A program made the position numbers and the translations under genes. Positions 42,952-50,224 of a stretch of 64,000 bases of DNA are shown here, in pieces. Origin of the DNA: Bradyrhizobium sp. Tv2a-2. GTDB lineage: Bacteria > Pseudomonadota > Alphaproteobacteria > Rhizobiales > Xanthobacteraceae. The DNA is taken from contig NZ_AXAI01000023.1 of NCBI RefSeq assembly GCF_000472425.1, forward strand, positions 26,197-90,196, read 5' to 3'. A model generated the notes under the pieces. It was not told where the DNA came from. It ran no database searches and saw nothing but the letters and a program-made list of their open reading frames with translations. Each line of letters starts with the position of its first letter. The first letter of the stretch is position 1.

Positions 42952-43983
42952 ATGCGCGCAGTCGTCATTCACGCGCCGAACGATCTGCGGATCGACAACT
43001 TTCCCGATCCGGCACCCGGCCCCGGCGAGGTCCGCGTCAAGATTGCGGCCGGCGGCATCTGCGGCTCGGATCTGCATTATTATCACCATGGCGGTTTCGG
43101 CACGGTGCGCATTCAACAGCCGATGGCGCTCGGCCACGAGATTGCTGGCGTCGTCGCCGCGCTCGGGGAGGGCGTCTCGCACCTTGCGCCGGGCATGCGC
43201 GTCGCCGTCAATCCGAGCCGTCCTTGCGGCGTCTGTCTGCATTGCAGCGAAGGGCTGCACAACCAGTGTCTCGATATGCGCTTCATGGGCAGCGCGATGC
43301 GCATGCCGCACGTGCAGGGCGGCTTCCGCGAGCATGTCACAGTCGATGGGTCGCAGGCGATCCCGATCGCGGAACGGCTGACGCTGGCCGAGGCAGCGAT
43401 GGCCGAACCCCTGTCGGTCTGCCTGCATGCCGCCAACCAGGCCGGCCCATTGATGGGCAAGCGCGTGCTGGTGACGGGCTGCGGCCCGATCGGTGCGCTG
43501 ATGGTGCTGGTGTCACGCTATGCTGGTGCGGCCGAGGTCGTCGTCACAGATGTCGCCGATGCGCCGCTTGCGATTGCGCGCAAGCTTGGCGCGAGCCGCG
43601 CCTTGAACGTCGCCACCGACGTGTCCGCGCTCGACGCCTGGCGCGCGGGCAAGGGCGTATTCGACGTGCTGTTCGAGGCATCCGGGAACCAGGCCGCGTT
43701 GCGTACAGCGTTTGACGTGATGCGGCCGGGCGGGGTGATCGTGCAACTCGGGCTCGGCGGCGAGATGACCTTGCCGATCAACACCATTGTTGCGAAAGAG
43801 CTGCAATTGCGCGGCACCTTCCGCTTCGATCGCGAGTTCGAGCTGGCACTGCGCCTGATGGGCGAGGGGCTTCTTGACGTCAAGCCGCTGATCTCGGCCT
43901 CACTGCCATTCGACAATGCGGTCAAAGCGTTCGAACTCGCCAGCGACCGCTCGCAATCGATGAAAGTCCAGCTCACCTTTTGA
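42952..43983 (+). CDS. L-idonate 5-dehydrogenase-like zinc alcohol dehydrogenase
   Basis: The 343-residue medium-chain dehydrogenase has the catalytic zinc ligands C in GGICGSDLHYYHHGG and H/E in LGHEIAG. The structural zinc lobe is present as PCGVCLHCSEGLHNQC. NAD-binding is VLVTGCGPIGALMV. LHYYHHGGFGTVRIQ is a stretch shared with IdnD. IdnD oxidises L-idonate to 5-keto-D-gluconate. The order SDR then IdnD matches the idn-type pair. Confidence 0.88.
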   Translation: MRAVVIHAPNDLRIDNFPDPAPGPGEVRVKIAAGGICGSDLHYYHHGGFGTVRIQQPMALGHEIAGVVAALGEGVSHLAPGMRVAVNPSRPCGVCLHCSEGLHNQCLDMRFMGSAMRMPHVQGGFREHVTVDGSQAIPIAERLTLAEAAMAEPLSVCLHAANQAGPLMGKRVLVTGCGPIGALMVLVSRYAGAAEVVVTDVADAPLAIARKLGASRALNVATDVSALDAWRAGKGVFDVLFEASGNQAALRTAFDVMRPGGVIVQLGLGGEMTLPINTIVAKELQLRGTFRFDREFELALRLMGEGLLDVKPLISASLPFDNAVKAFELASDRSQSMKVQLTF

Positions 43984-43988
43984 GCCGC

Positions 43989-44930
43989 ATGGGCAACGGC
44001 ATGAAAGTCGCCTCCATCGGCGAATGCATGATCGAGTTCTCGGCCGCCCGCGACGGCCTGTTCGCGCGCGGCTTCGGCGGCGATACGCTCAATACAGCGG
44101 TGTACCTGTCGCGGCTCGGCATCGATACCGCCTACGTCACCGCGCTCGGCGACGATGCGTTGAGCGATGCCATGTTGGCGAGTTGGCAAGCGGAGGGGGT
44201 CCGCACCGACGACGTGTTGCGGGTGCCCGGCCGCGTCCCCGGGCTCTATATGATCGAGCGCGATCCGCGTGGCGAACGCAGCTTTCTGTATTGGCGCGAC
44301 CGCGCACCGGCGCGGGAGCTTTTTGATCGCGCAGATGATGCGGCTTTGGAGCGGCTTTCGCGCTTCGACTGGCTCTATCTCTCCGGCATCAGCCTGTCGC
44401 TTTACGGCGAGATGGGCAGGGCACGGTTGCGCGAATTGCTGGTCGCAGCGCGTCGCAATGGCGGGCGGGTCGCTTTTGACGGCAACTATCGCCCGCGCGG
44501 CTGGAGCGAGGCGGAAGCCGCGCGGCGCGCGTTCGATGCCATCCTGCCACTGGTCGATCTTGCGCTGCCCACGCTGGAGGATGAGCAGGCCTTGTTTGGC
44601 GATGCGGACGCGGCCGCCTGCCTTCGGCGCCTGAAGGCGCATGGCGTCGCCGAGATCGTCATCAAGCGAGGGCCGCTCGGCTGCCTGATCGAGGCCAATG
44701 GCCGGCAGGCAGAGGTTCCGCCGCCGCAGCTTGTTCAACCCGTGGACACCACGGCGGCCGGCGATTCCTTCAATGCGGCCTATCTCGCCGCGCGCATTCG
44801 GGGCGCTGAGCCTGAGCAGGCGGCACGGGCTGGCCATCGCCTGGCGTCCGCCGTCATCATGTTGCCTGGCGCCGTGATCGCGCGCGAGGCGATGCCGAGG
44901 GATATTTTTTCAACCGGAGTGACGCGATGA
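43989..44930 (+). CDS. kdgK: 2-dehydro-3-deoxygluconokinase (PfkB family)
   Basis: The 313-residue protein has PfkB motifs: FGGDTLNTAVYLSRLG near residue 30, and the anion hole and base VDTTAAGDSFNAAYLA near residue 250. MKVASIGECMIEFS is the KdgK-type N-terminus. KdgK phosphorylates 2-keto-3-deoxygluconate (KDG) to KDPG. ATG 43989 is chosen; a TTG start 9 bases upstream or ATG 44001 are alternatives. The stop overlaps the aldolase start by four bases. Neighbours support this role strongly. Confidence 0.9.
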   Translation: MGNGMKVASIGECMIEFSAARDGLFARGFGGDTLNTAVYLSRLGIDTAYVTALGDDALSDAMLASWQAEGVRTDDVLRVPGRVPGLYMIERDPRGERSFLYWRDRAPARELFDRADDAALERLSRFDWLYLSGISLSLYGEMGRARLRELLVAARRNGGRVAFDGNYRPRGWSEAEAARRAFDAILPLVDLALPTLEDEQALFGDADAAACLRRLKAHGVAEIVIKRGPLGCLIEANGRQAEVPPPQLVQPVDTTAAGDSFNAAYLAARIRGAEPEQAARAGHRLASAVIMLPGAVIAREAMPRDIFSTGVTR

Positions 44931-45577
44931 ACGAGAAAAATCGAACCCGGCTGCTGGAGCTATTTGCGCTGGCGCCCGTCGTTCCCGTCATCACCATCGA
45001 GGAGGCCAGAGCCGCCGTGCCGCTGGCGCGGGCGCTGGTCGCCGGCGGCTTGCGGGTGATCGAGATTACGCTACGCACGGCAGCCGCGGTCGAGGCGGCG
45101 CGGGCCATCATCGCCGAGGTGCCGGAGGCGTTGGTCGGCATCGGCACGGTGCTGACCCGCAAGGACCTCGAGCAAGCGGCGGACCTGCGGGCGTCTTTTG
45201 CCATCAGCCCGGGTCAGTCGGCCGAGCTGTTGGATGCGGCCGCCGCAAGCGAATTGCCATTCGCGCCGGGTATCCATACCCCGTCTGACCTGATCGCCTG
45301 CGTGACGCGGGGCTTCGACCTCGTGAAATTCTTCCCCGCGGTGCCGGCCGGCGGCCTGCCGGCCCTGGGTGCCCTGGCTGGACCGTTCCCGCAGGTGCGT
45401 TATTGCCCGACCGGGGGGATATCAGAGGCCAATGTCGCGCAGTGGCTGGCGCATCCGAAGGTGGTGGCCGTCGGCGGCTCCTGGGTCGCGCCGGCCTCCG
45501 ACATCAAGGCGGGAAATTGGCCTGCCATCGAATTACGCGCCCGCGCCGCGGCCGGATTGCCGCGCCACGCCGCTTGA
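44927..45577 (+). CDS. eda: KDPG/KHG aldolase
   Basis: The 216-residue TIM-barrel aldolase has VIEITLRTAAAVEA with the catalytic Glu, GIGTVLTR, and the Schiff-base lysine in FDLVKFFPAVPAGG. ATGA overlap with the KDG kinase gene couples translation. Eda cleaves KDPG to pyruvate and glyceraldehyde 3-phosphate, or splits 4-hydroxy-2-oxoglutarate. It is the last gene of the sugar-acid operon. Confidence 0.95.
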   Translation: MNEKNRTRLLELFALAPVVPVITIEEARAAVPLARALVAGGLRVIEITLRTAAAVEAARAIIAEVPEALVGIGTVLTRKDLEQAADLRASFAISPGQSAELLDAAAASELPFAPGIHTPSDLIACVTRGFDLVKFFPAVPAGGLPALGALAGPFPQVRYCPTGGISEANVAQWLAHPKVVAVGGSWVAPASDIKAGNWPAIELRARAAAGLPRHAA

Positions 45578-45609
45578 AGTGACGTATCAGGAGTCGCCTC
45601 TATCCCACT

Positions 45610-45867
45610 TCAGAAGCAGGGATGGCGGCGGCCGTCCTGGCCGATATAGGCGGCCGAGCCGCGGTAGCAGAGGTTGGTCGAGGGGCCGTCATAATAGGCG
45701 AAAGAGCCGGGCTGCAGGCCGGGGCCGTAATTATGCAGATAGCTGATCTGGTAGGGCAGCCCCCAGTGGTAGCCATAATGATGGTGATGGCGGGCTTCCG
45801 CGGCCTGCGGCTGGAAGGCGGCCGCAATCAAGAGGGCGGCGGCTGCGACAAGCTTTGCGTTCTTCAT
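45610..45867 (-). CDS. Small exported protein
   Basis: The 85-residue protein starts MKNAKLVAAAALLIAAAFQP, a signal peptide cleaved near AEA. The mature chain has HHHHYGYHWG and other Tyr/Gly/His residues, with a C-terminal pair of cysteines (NLCYRG and RHPCF). This is a common rhizobial small secreted protein pattern. A longer upstream frame is not supported. Confidence 0.7.
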   Translation of the reverse strand: MKNAKLVAAAALLIAAAFQPQAAEARHHHHYGYHWGLPYQISYLHNYGPGLQPGSFAYYDGPSTNLCYRGSAAYIGQDGRRHPCF

Positions 45868-46102
45868 CCCGATTCTCCGACGATTCTCACGGATATACCA
45901 CGGTATCCAGGCGGGGCCGGCTGTCAAATCAGCACCAAGCTTAACCCGGGCCGGGGCCAAAGGCTTGCCGAAATCCCTGTTGCCCATTTTTGGCCTTTTC
46001 CGGATGCTTAACACTTTCCCAACACAGTCCAGCGACATTGCCGCCGGATCCAACCGGCACCTCGACCCTTAACCGGTGACCAGCTAGATCCCTTTGACCT
46101 TG

Positions 46103-46549
46103 ATGCGCATCACGTCCTTGGCCTTGCTCGTGCTCTCGCTCGTCGCCGCCACCCCGGCGCATGCGCTGCTGCACATCACGCGCGACCATGGCGGCTATGT
46201 CGAGGAGTACAAGGAAAAGTACAAGCGCGTTCGCGACAACGGCGAGCGCGTAGTCATCGACGGCATCTGCAATTCCGCCTGCACGATGGTGTTCGGCATC
46301 GTGCCCATGAACAAGATCTGCGTCACCCCCCGCGCCAGCCTCGGCTTCCACCAGGCCTATTACGACAAGGCCTTCACCTTCGGCATCAAGGTCACGAGCC
46401 TCGAGGGTACTTCCGATCTGATGTCCTACTATCCCGGCACGGTGAAGGACTGGATCCGCCGCAATGGCGGGCTGACCACCGAGATGAAGAAGATCACCAA
46501 CGGCGCCGAACTGTGGAAGATCGTCGATCCCTGCCCGGATGATTGGTAG
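46103..46549 (+). CDS. Exported protein, possible ClpP-like fold
   Basis: The 148-residue protein has a signal peptide (ITSLALLVLSLVAATPAHA). The mature sequence has GERVVIDGICNSACTMVFGI and PRASLGFHQAYY. The CNSACT box with a later FH resembles the predicted periplasmic ClpP-like group (COG3904), in which the Ser acts as nucleophile. Whether it is active cannot be seen. The 5' region uses ATG 46103, preceded by TTGACCTTG. It is convergent with the histone-like gene across a terminator. Confidence 0.6.
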   Translation: MRITSLALLVLSLVAATPAHALLHITRDHGGYVEEYKEKYKRVRDNGERVVIDGICNSACTMVFGIVPMNKICVTPRASLGFHQAYYDKAFTFGIKVTSLEGTSDLMSYYPGTVKDWIRRNGGLTTEMKKITNGAELWKIVDPCPDDW

Positions 46550-46576
46550 GACGGCGGCGCGACTGTCGCGTGAAAC

Positions 46577-46608
46577 AAAAACCTCCGGATCGTGCATCCG
46601 GAGGTTTT
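46577..46608. terminator. Bidirectional hairpin terminator
   Basis: AAAACCTCCGGAT-CGTGC-ATCCGGAGGTTTT forms a 13-base-pair stem flanked by A and T tracts on both strands. It lies in the 69-base gap between convergent genes ending at 46549 and 46619. Confidence 0.92.
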
Positions 46609-46618
46609 CATTTGGCGG

Positions 46619-46873
46619 CTATCGCTTGGCTTTCTTGGCTTTCTTCTTCTTGGCCTTGACCGTCTTGGCCGCCTTCTTGGCGGATTTCTTCGCAGATTTC
46701 TTGGCCGCCTTCTTTGCCTTCTTGGCTGCCTTCTTCGGTCCGACCTTCTTGGCAACTTTCTTGGCGGCCTTGCGGACCTTCTTCACCGCGGGCTTCGGTG
46801 CTTCAACGGGTGCCTCCGGCGCCGTGCCCATCGCGTCGGATGCCAGCTCAATCACAGATTTCTCGTCGTCCAT
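46619..46873 (-). CDS. Lysine/alanine-rich histone H1-like protein
   Basis: The 84-residue protein starts with an acidic MDDEKSVIELASDAMG head, then PEAPVEAPKPAVKK and a long AKK(A/S)-repeat tail of some 45 residues. The tail resembles the C-terminal domain of histone H1 and of bacterial H1-like proteins (e.g. AlgP-like repeats), which bind DNA through charge. A nucleoid role is likely but unproven. The repeat units could expand or contract by slippage. Confidence 0.7.
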   Translation of the reverse strand: MDDEKSVIELASDAMGTAPEAPVEAPKPAVKKVRKAAKKVAKKVGPKKAAKKAKKAAKKSAKKSAKKAAKTVKAKKKKAKKAKR

Positions 46874-46943
46874 CTCAAACCCCCAATGTTTGACGATACG
46901 ATCACGATAGCGGGATTCATGCAGCTGTCAAAGCGACACGCTT

Positions 46944-48461
46944 TCAGGACTTGCTGGCACGCACCTTCTCATAAGCCGCAAGCGCGCGCACGCGTGCCTT
47001 GCCGTGCTCGACGATCGGCTGTGGATAGGTGACGCCGAGCTCGACTTGCGCGCTCGCGAGTTCCAGCGGCGCCGCACGCCAGGGGCGATGGACCAACGGT
47101 GCCGGCAGGCGACCGAGCTCGGGGACCCAGCGTCGTACATAGCTTCCATCGGGATCGAACTTCTCGCCCTGCAACACCGGGTTGAACACCCGGAAATAGG
47201 GTGCGGCATCGGCGCCGGAGCCCGCGACCCATTGCCAGTTGGCGGGATTGCTGGCCGCGTCGGCATCGACCAGCGTGTCCCAGAACCAGGCTTCGCCGTA
47301 GCGCCAGTCGATCAGGAGGTGCTTGACCAGGAAGGAGGCGACCACCATCCGGACACGGTTGTGCATGACGCCGGTGGTCCAGAGCTGGCGCATCCCGGCA
47401 TCCACCATGGGATAGCCCGTGCACCCGTGTTGCCAGGCGCGCAAAGCCGCCTCGTCTCGCCGCCAGGGGAAGGCGTCGAAGGCCGCCTGAAGGTTCTGGG
47501 TTGCAAGATCGGGGTGGTCGAACAGGAGGTGCCGGCAGAACTCGCGCCAGCCGAGTTCGCTCAGGAACTTCGCGATATCGCCGGCAAGCCGCGGCTCTTC
47601 GGCAGCGACAAACGGCGCCGCGTGCCAGATCTGCCGCGGGCTGATCTCCCCGAACCGCAGATGCGGCGACATGCCGGACGTGACCTCGCGGTCGGGCCTG
47701 TCGCGCTCGCCTGCGTAGTCTTTGGCACTGCGCTCCAGGAATCGCTTCAGCCGCGCCTGTGCGGCCGACTCACCCGGCTGCCAGGTCTCGCGGAAGCCGG
47801 CAGCCCAATCGGGTTTTGTTGGCTCGAGGGCGAAATGCGCGAGCGGCTCGGAAGCAGGCGGCGCGGCCGGTCGCAGCGCGCTGGGCGCGGGAAGCGGCGA
47901 GGGTGGATCGCCAAGCGCCAGGACGCGTTTCCAGAACGGAGTGAAGACGCGCAAGCCGCGCCCCTCCTTGCTGCGGATGGCCTCGGGCCGGACAAGGAGG
48001 TCACCAGGGAAACCCCGCGCGGTCACGCCCATGGCTGAAAGTGTTTCGGCGAGTTCGTGCTCGATCGCTCGATGCGGTGCTTGCGCAATCTCATTCCAGA
48101 ACACGGCCTGCGCGCCCGCTTCGCGCGCAAGGTCGGCGATCACCCTCGTGGCCACACCGCTGCGCAGGACCAGCGTCGCGCCGATCGCGCGCAACCCCTT
48201 GTCCAGCGCCCGCAGCGACTGTGCAAGCCACCAGCGCGCCGCTCCGCCGAGCGGACGCAAGGACGGGCTTCCGTCGAGCACATAAACACAAATCACCGGC
48301 GCACCGGACCTTGCCGCGGCATCCAGAGCCGGATGGTCGGAGAGCCGGAGGTCGTCGCGAAACCAGACGATGAGGGGAGCTGTGCTGTCCAGAGAATCCA
48401 GGCCTAACGCATGATCCGGAAAAGTGTGTAGCGGTTTTCCGAAAAGAGCATGCTCAATCAA
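46944..48461 (-). CDS. phr: Deoxyribodipyrimidine photolyase
   Basis: The roughly 480-residue core starts LIVWFRDDLRLSDHPALDAAA, the photolyase N-terminal domain. FAD-binding motifs are SPHLRFGEISPRQIWH, FLSELGWREFCRHLLF and CTGYPMVDAGMRQLWTTG MHNRVRMVVASFLVKHLL, ending with NPVLQGEKFDPDGSYVRRWVPEL. It repairs cyclobutane dimers using light. Oddly, no ATG or GTG lies just before the conserved start; CTG stands at 48392 where a Met is expected. The only usual start in frame is TTG 48461 inside the 100-base repeat, adding about 23 residues. The gene may be initiated poorly or at CTG. Confidence 0.9.
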   Translation of the reverse strand: MIEHALFGKPLHTFPDHALGLDSLDSTAPLIVWFRDDLRLSDHPALDAAARSGAPVICVYVLDGSPSLRPLGGAARWWLAQSLRALDKGLRAIGATLVLRSGVATRVIADLAREAGAQAVFWNEIAQAPHRAIEHELAETLSAMGVTARGFPGDLLVRPEAIRSKEGRGLRVFTPFWKRVLALGDPPSPLPAPSALRPAAPPASEPLAHFALEPTKPDWAAGFRETWQPGESAAQARLKRFLERSAKDYAGERDRPDREVTSGMSPHLRFGEISPRQIWHAAPFVAAEEPRLAGDIAKFLSELGWREFCRHLLFDHPDLATQNLQAAFDAFPWRRDEAALRAWQHGCTGYPMVDAGMRQLWTTGVMHNRVRMVVASFLVKHLLIDWRYGEAWFWDTLVDADAASNPANWQWVAGSGADAAPYFRVFNPVLQGEKFDPDGSYVRRWVPELGRLPAPLVHRPWRAAPLELASAQVELGVTYPQPIVEHGKARVRALAAYEKVRASKS

Positions 48462-48508
48462 GGACCTAAAGCGCGATCACGATTCAACCAAATCTCATCG
48501 CGCTTTAG
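48409..48508. repeat. 100-base dispersed repeat, copy B
   Basis: Starts GCATGATCCGGAAAAGTG and ends CATCGCGCTTTAG. Same length as 17896-17995, with about 7 differences. Inverted arms GCATG(A)/CATGC and CGGAAAA/TTTTCCG are kept. It abuts and overlaps the 5' end of the photolyase frame. Confidence 0.85.
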
Positions 48509-48557
48509 GTCATTCCGGGGTGGTCTTGCGTATCACCCCGGAACAACGCTCACAGCC

Positions 48558-49217
48558 TTATCGCGGCTGCGGCACGATACGGATGTACGGCTTCGGCGCC
48601 TTCCAGCCATCCGGATAGATCTTCTTCGCCTCGTCATCGCTGACCGAGCCGGCGATGATGACGTCCTCGCCCTGCTTCCAGTCAGCGGGCGTGGCGACGC
48701 GGTGCTTGGCCGTCATCTGCAGCGAGTCGATGACGCGCAAAATCTCCTGGAAATTGCGCCCCGTGGTCATCGGATAGACCAGCACCAGCTTGATCTTCTT
48801 GTCGGGCCCGATGATGAAGACGTTGCGGACGGTCTGGTTGTCGGCCGCGGTGCGGGTGCCGACGTCGCCCGAGGTCGAAGCCGGCAGCATGTCGTAGAGC
48901 TTCGAGACGTTGAAATCGGTGTCGCCGATCATCGGATAATTCGGCGCGGCGCCCTGCGTCTCCTTGATGTCCTCCGACCATTTGGAATGGCGGTCGACCG
49001 GATCGACGCTCAGCCCCATCAGCTTGACGCCGCGCTTGTCGAATTCAGGCTTTAATTTGGCGAGTAGGCCGAGCTCGGTGGTGCAGACCGGAGTAAAATC
49101 CTTGGGATGGGAGAACAGCAGCGCCCAGCTGTCGCCGATCCAGTCGTGGAATTTGATTTTCCCCTCGGTGGTTTCGGCCTCGAAATCCGGGGCCACGGAG
49201 CCGATTTGAAGTGGCAT
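48558..49217 (-). CDS. 1-Cys peroxiredoxin
   Basis: The 219-residue protein has the Prx6-type motif HPKDFTPVCTTELG with peroxidatic Cys45. No resolving Cys follows at the usual place; no other Cys is seen. The C-terminal domain, HRVATPADWKQGEDVIIAGSVSDDEAKKIYPDG, marks the 1-Cys (Prx6) group. It reduces hydroperoxides in the cytosol with a thiol reductant. The start is MPLQIGSVAPDFEAETTEG. Confidence 0.94.
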   Translation of the reverse strand: MPLQIGSVAPDFEAETTEGKIKFHDWIGDSWALLFSHPKDFTPVCTTELGLLAKLKPEFDKRGVKLMGLSVDPVDRHSKWSEDIKETQGAAPNYPMIGDTDFNVSKLYDMLPASTSGDVGTRTAADNQTVRNVFIIGPDKKIKLVLVYPMTTGRNFQEILRVIDSLQMTAKHRVATPADWKQGEDVIIAGSVSDDEAKKIYPDGWKAPKPYIRIVPQPR

Positions 49218-49592
49218 GTTACGCCCTCATGTCATTATAGTTTCAGATGAATTTGGCTTAACTAGTATAGGCCGTAGTTCTACCGAAGTGAACGGCCCTC
49301 ACGAAAAGGGGAAAACATTCTACTCTGCGCGAGGCACCACACATCGCCTCCTGGCGCAAGGGATTGCGGCGAAAAATCACAGTGCCAGTGGAACCCCCGA
49401 TTGCCCCTATATTGCCTTTTATGGTCCTCATCACGCCGGCCCCGGTCTTGCAAGGCCGAACTCCGGGGCGCGCCGAGTGCGACGAATCGGCAACCATCAC
49501 CAAATTGAAGGACGGCGGTTTCGAATCGTTAACCACTCGTTTACGCCCGCATCGCAATGCTGGACCCGAACAAGCAACTGAGAAGTGTGAAT
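49218..49592. other. Intergenic region with no gene seen
   Basis: This 375-base gap separates the divergent peroxiredoxin and the next gene. Small ORFs of 81-121 codons cross it without known motifs. I see no clear promoter consensus or repeat. Confidence 0.5.
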
Positions 49593-50165
49593 ATGTCTGC
49601 CTCTCGTATGGAGGGCGCTCTTCCGTCGAGCGTTCTCGAACCCACCTGCCGCGATACCGCTGCCCATGCGCTCGCCATCGTGCGCGACGGCGTGATCACC
49701 GGCGAAGGCCCGACCACCAAGGGTCGTGTGCATTTTTCCCGTTCCCTTGATGCGGATGACGCAGCATGGTGTAAGCGTATCCTGACCGCAGCCGCGGTCG
49801 AGCATCAGCCGGTCAGCCGGGCCGAAGCCGAGGCGCTGTTCGAGATCGCGCAGGCTGCCACCGAGCGCTCCGACGACGGCCGCTTCGACGATCTGCTGGC
49901 GAAGGCGGTCGCCCATCACGCCGCCGCGATGTCGGGCCTCAGGGTGCCGCCGCGCTCGGTGGCGCTGTCGCCCGAGACCGACATCGAGAGCTGGGCGCCG
50001 GCGCATGCCAAGGGCGTCGACAGCGACACGCTGGAATGGATTGCGGCCCAGATGCGCGGCAAGCGCAATACCAACCGCACGCTGATGGCGATGGTCGCCA
50101 CCTTTATCGGCGTCGCCGCGCTGCCGCTGGCTCAGCTGCCCAACGTGTTCGACATCGGGATGTAA
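49593..50165 (+). CDS. Hypothetical protein
   Basis: The 190-residue protein has an N-terminal region MSASRMEGALPSSVLEPTC, a helical mid-part (AAVEHQPVSRAEAEALFEIAQAA), and a C-terminal TM-like helix MAMVATFIGVAALPLAQL. Such soluble proteins ending in a hydrophobic tail occur in Bradyrhizobium. I know no function. An alternate start is 49557. The terminator after it is clear. Confidence 0.6.
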   Translation: MSASRMEGALPSSVLEPTCRDTAAHALAIVRDGVITGEGPTTKGRVHFSRSLDADDAAWCKRILTAAAVEHQPVSRAEAEALFEIAQAATERSDDGRFDDLLAKAVAHHAAAMSGLRVPPRSVALSPETDIESWAPAHAKGVDSDTLEWIAAQMRGKRNTNRTLMAMVATFIGVAALPLAQLPNVFDIGM

Positions 50166-50190
50166 GCGCATCCAGACCTTTATTCCGCAG

Positions 50191-50224
50191 ACGGCGGGGT
50201 GTCAGCGCCCCGCCGTTTTCTGTT
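50191..50224 (+). terminator. Rho-independent terminator
   Basis: ACGGCGGGG-TGTCAGCG-CCCCGCCGT pairs nine bases, followed by TTTTCTGTTT. It starts 26 bases after the stop at 50165. It overlaps the last codons of the phosphatase gene on the other strand. Confidence 0.75.

Noticed and set aside
48558..49217. 2-Cys peroxiredoxin assignment
   Set aside because: The single Cys45 with no resolving Cys and the long Prx6 C-terminal domain support the 1-Cys group.
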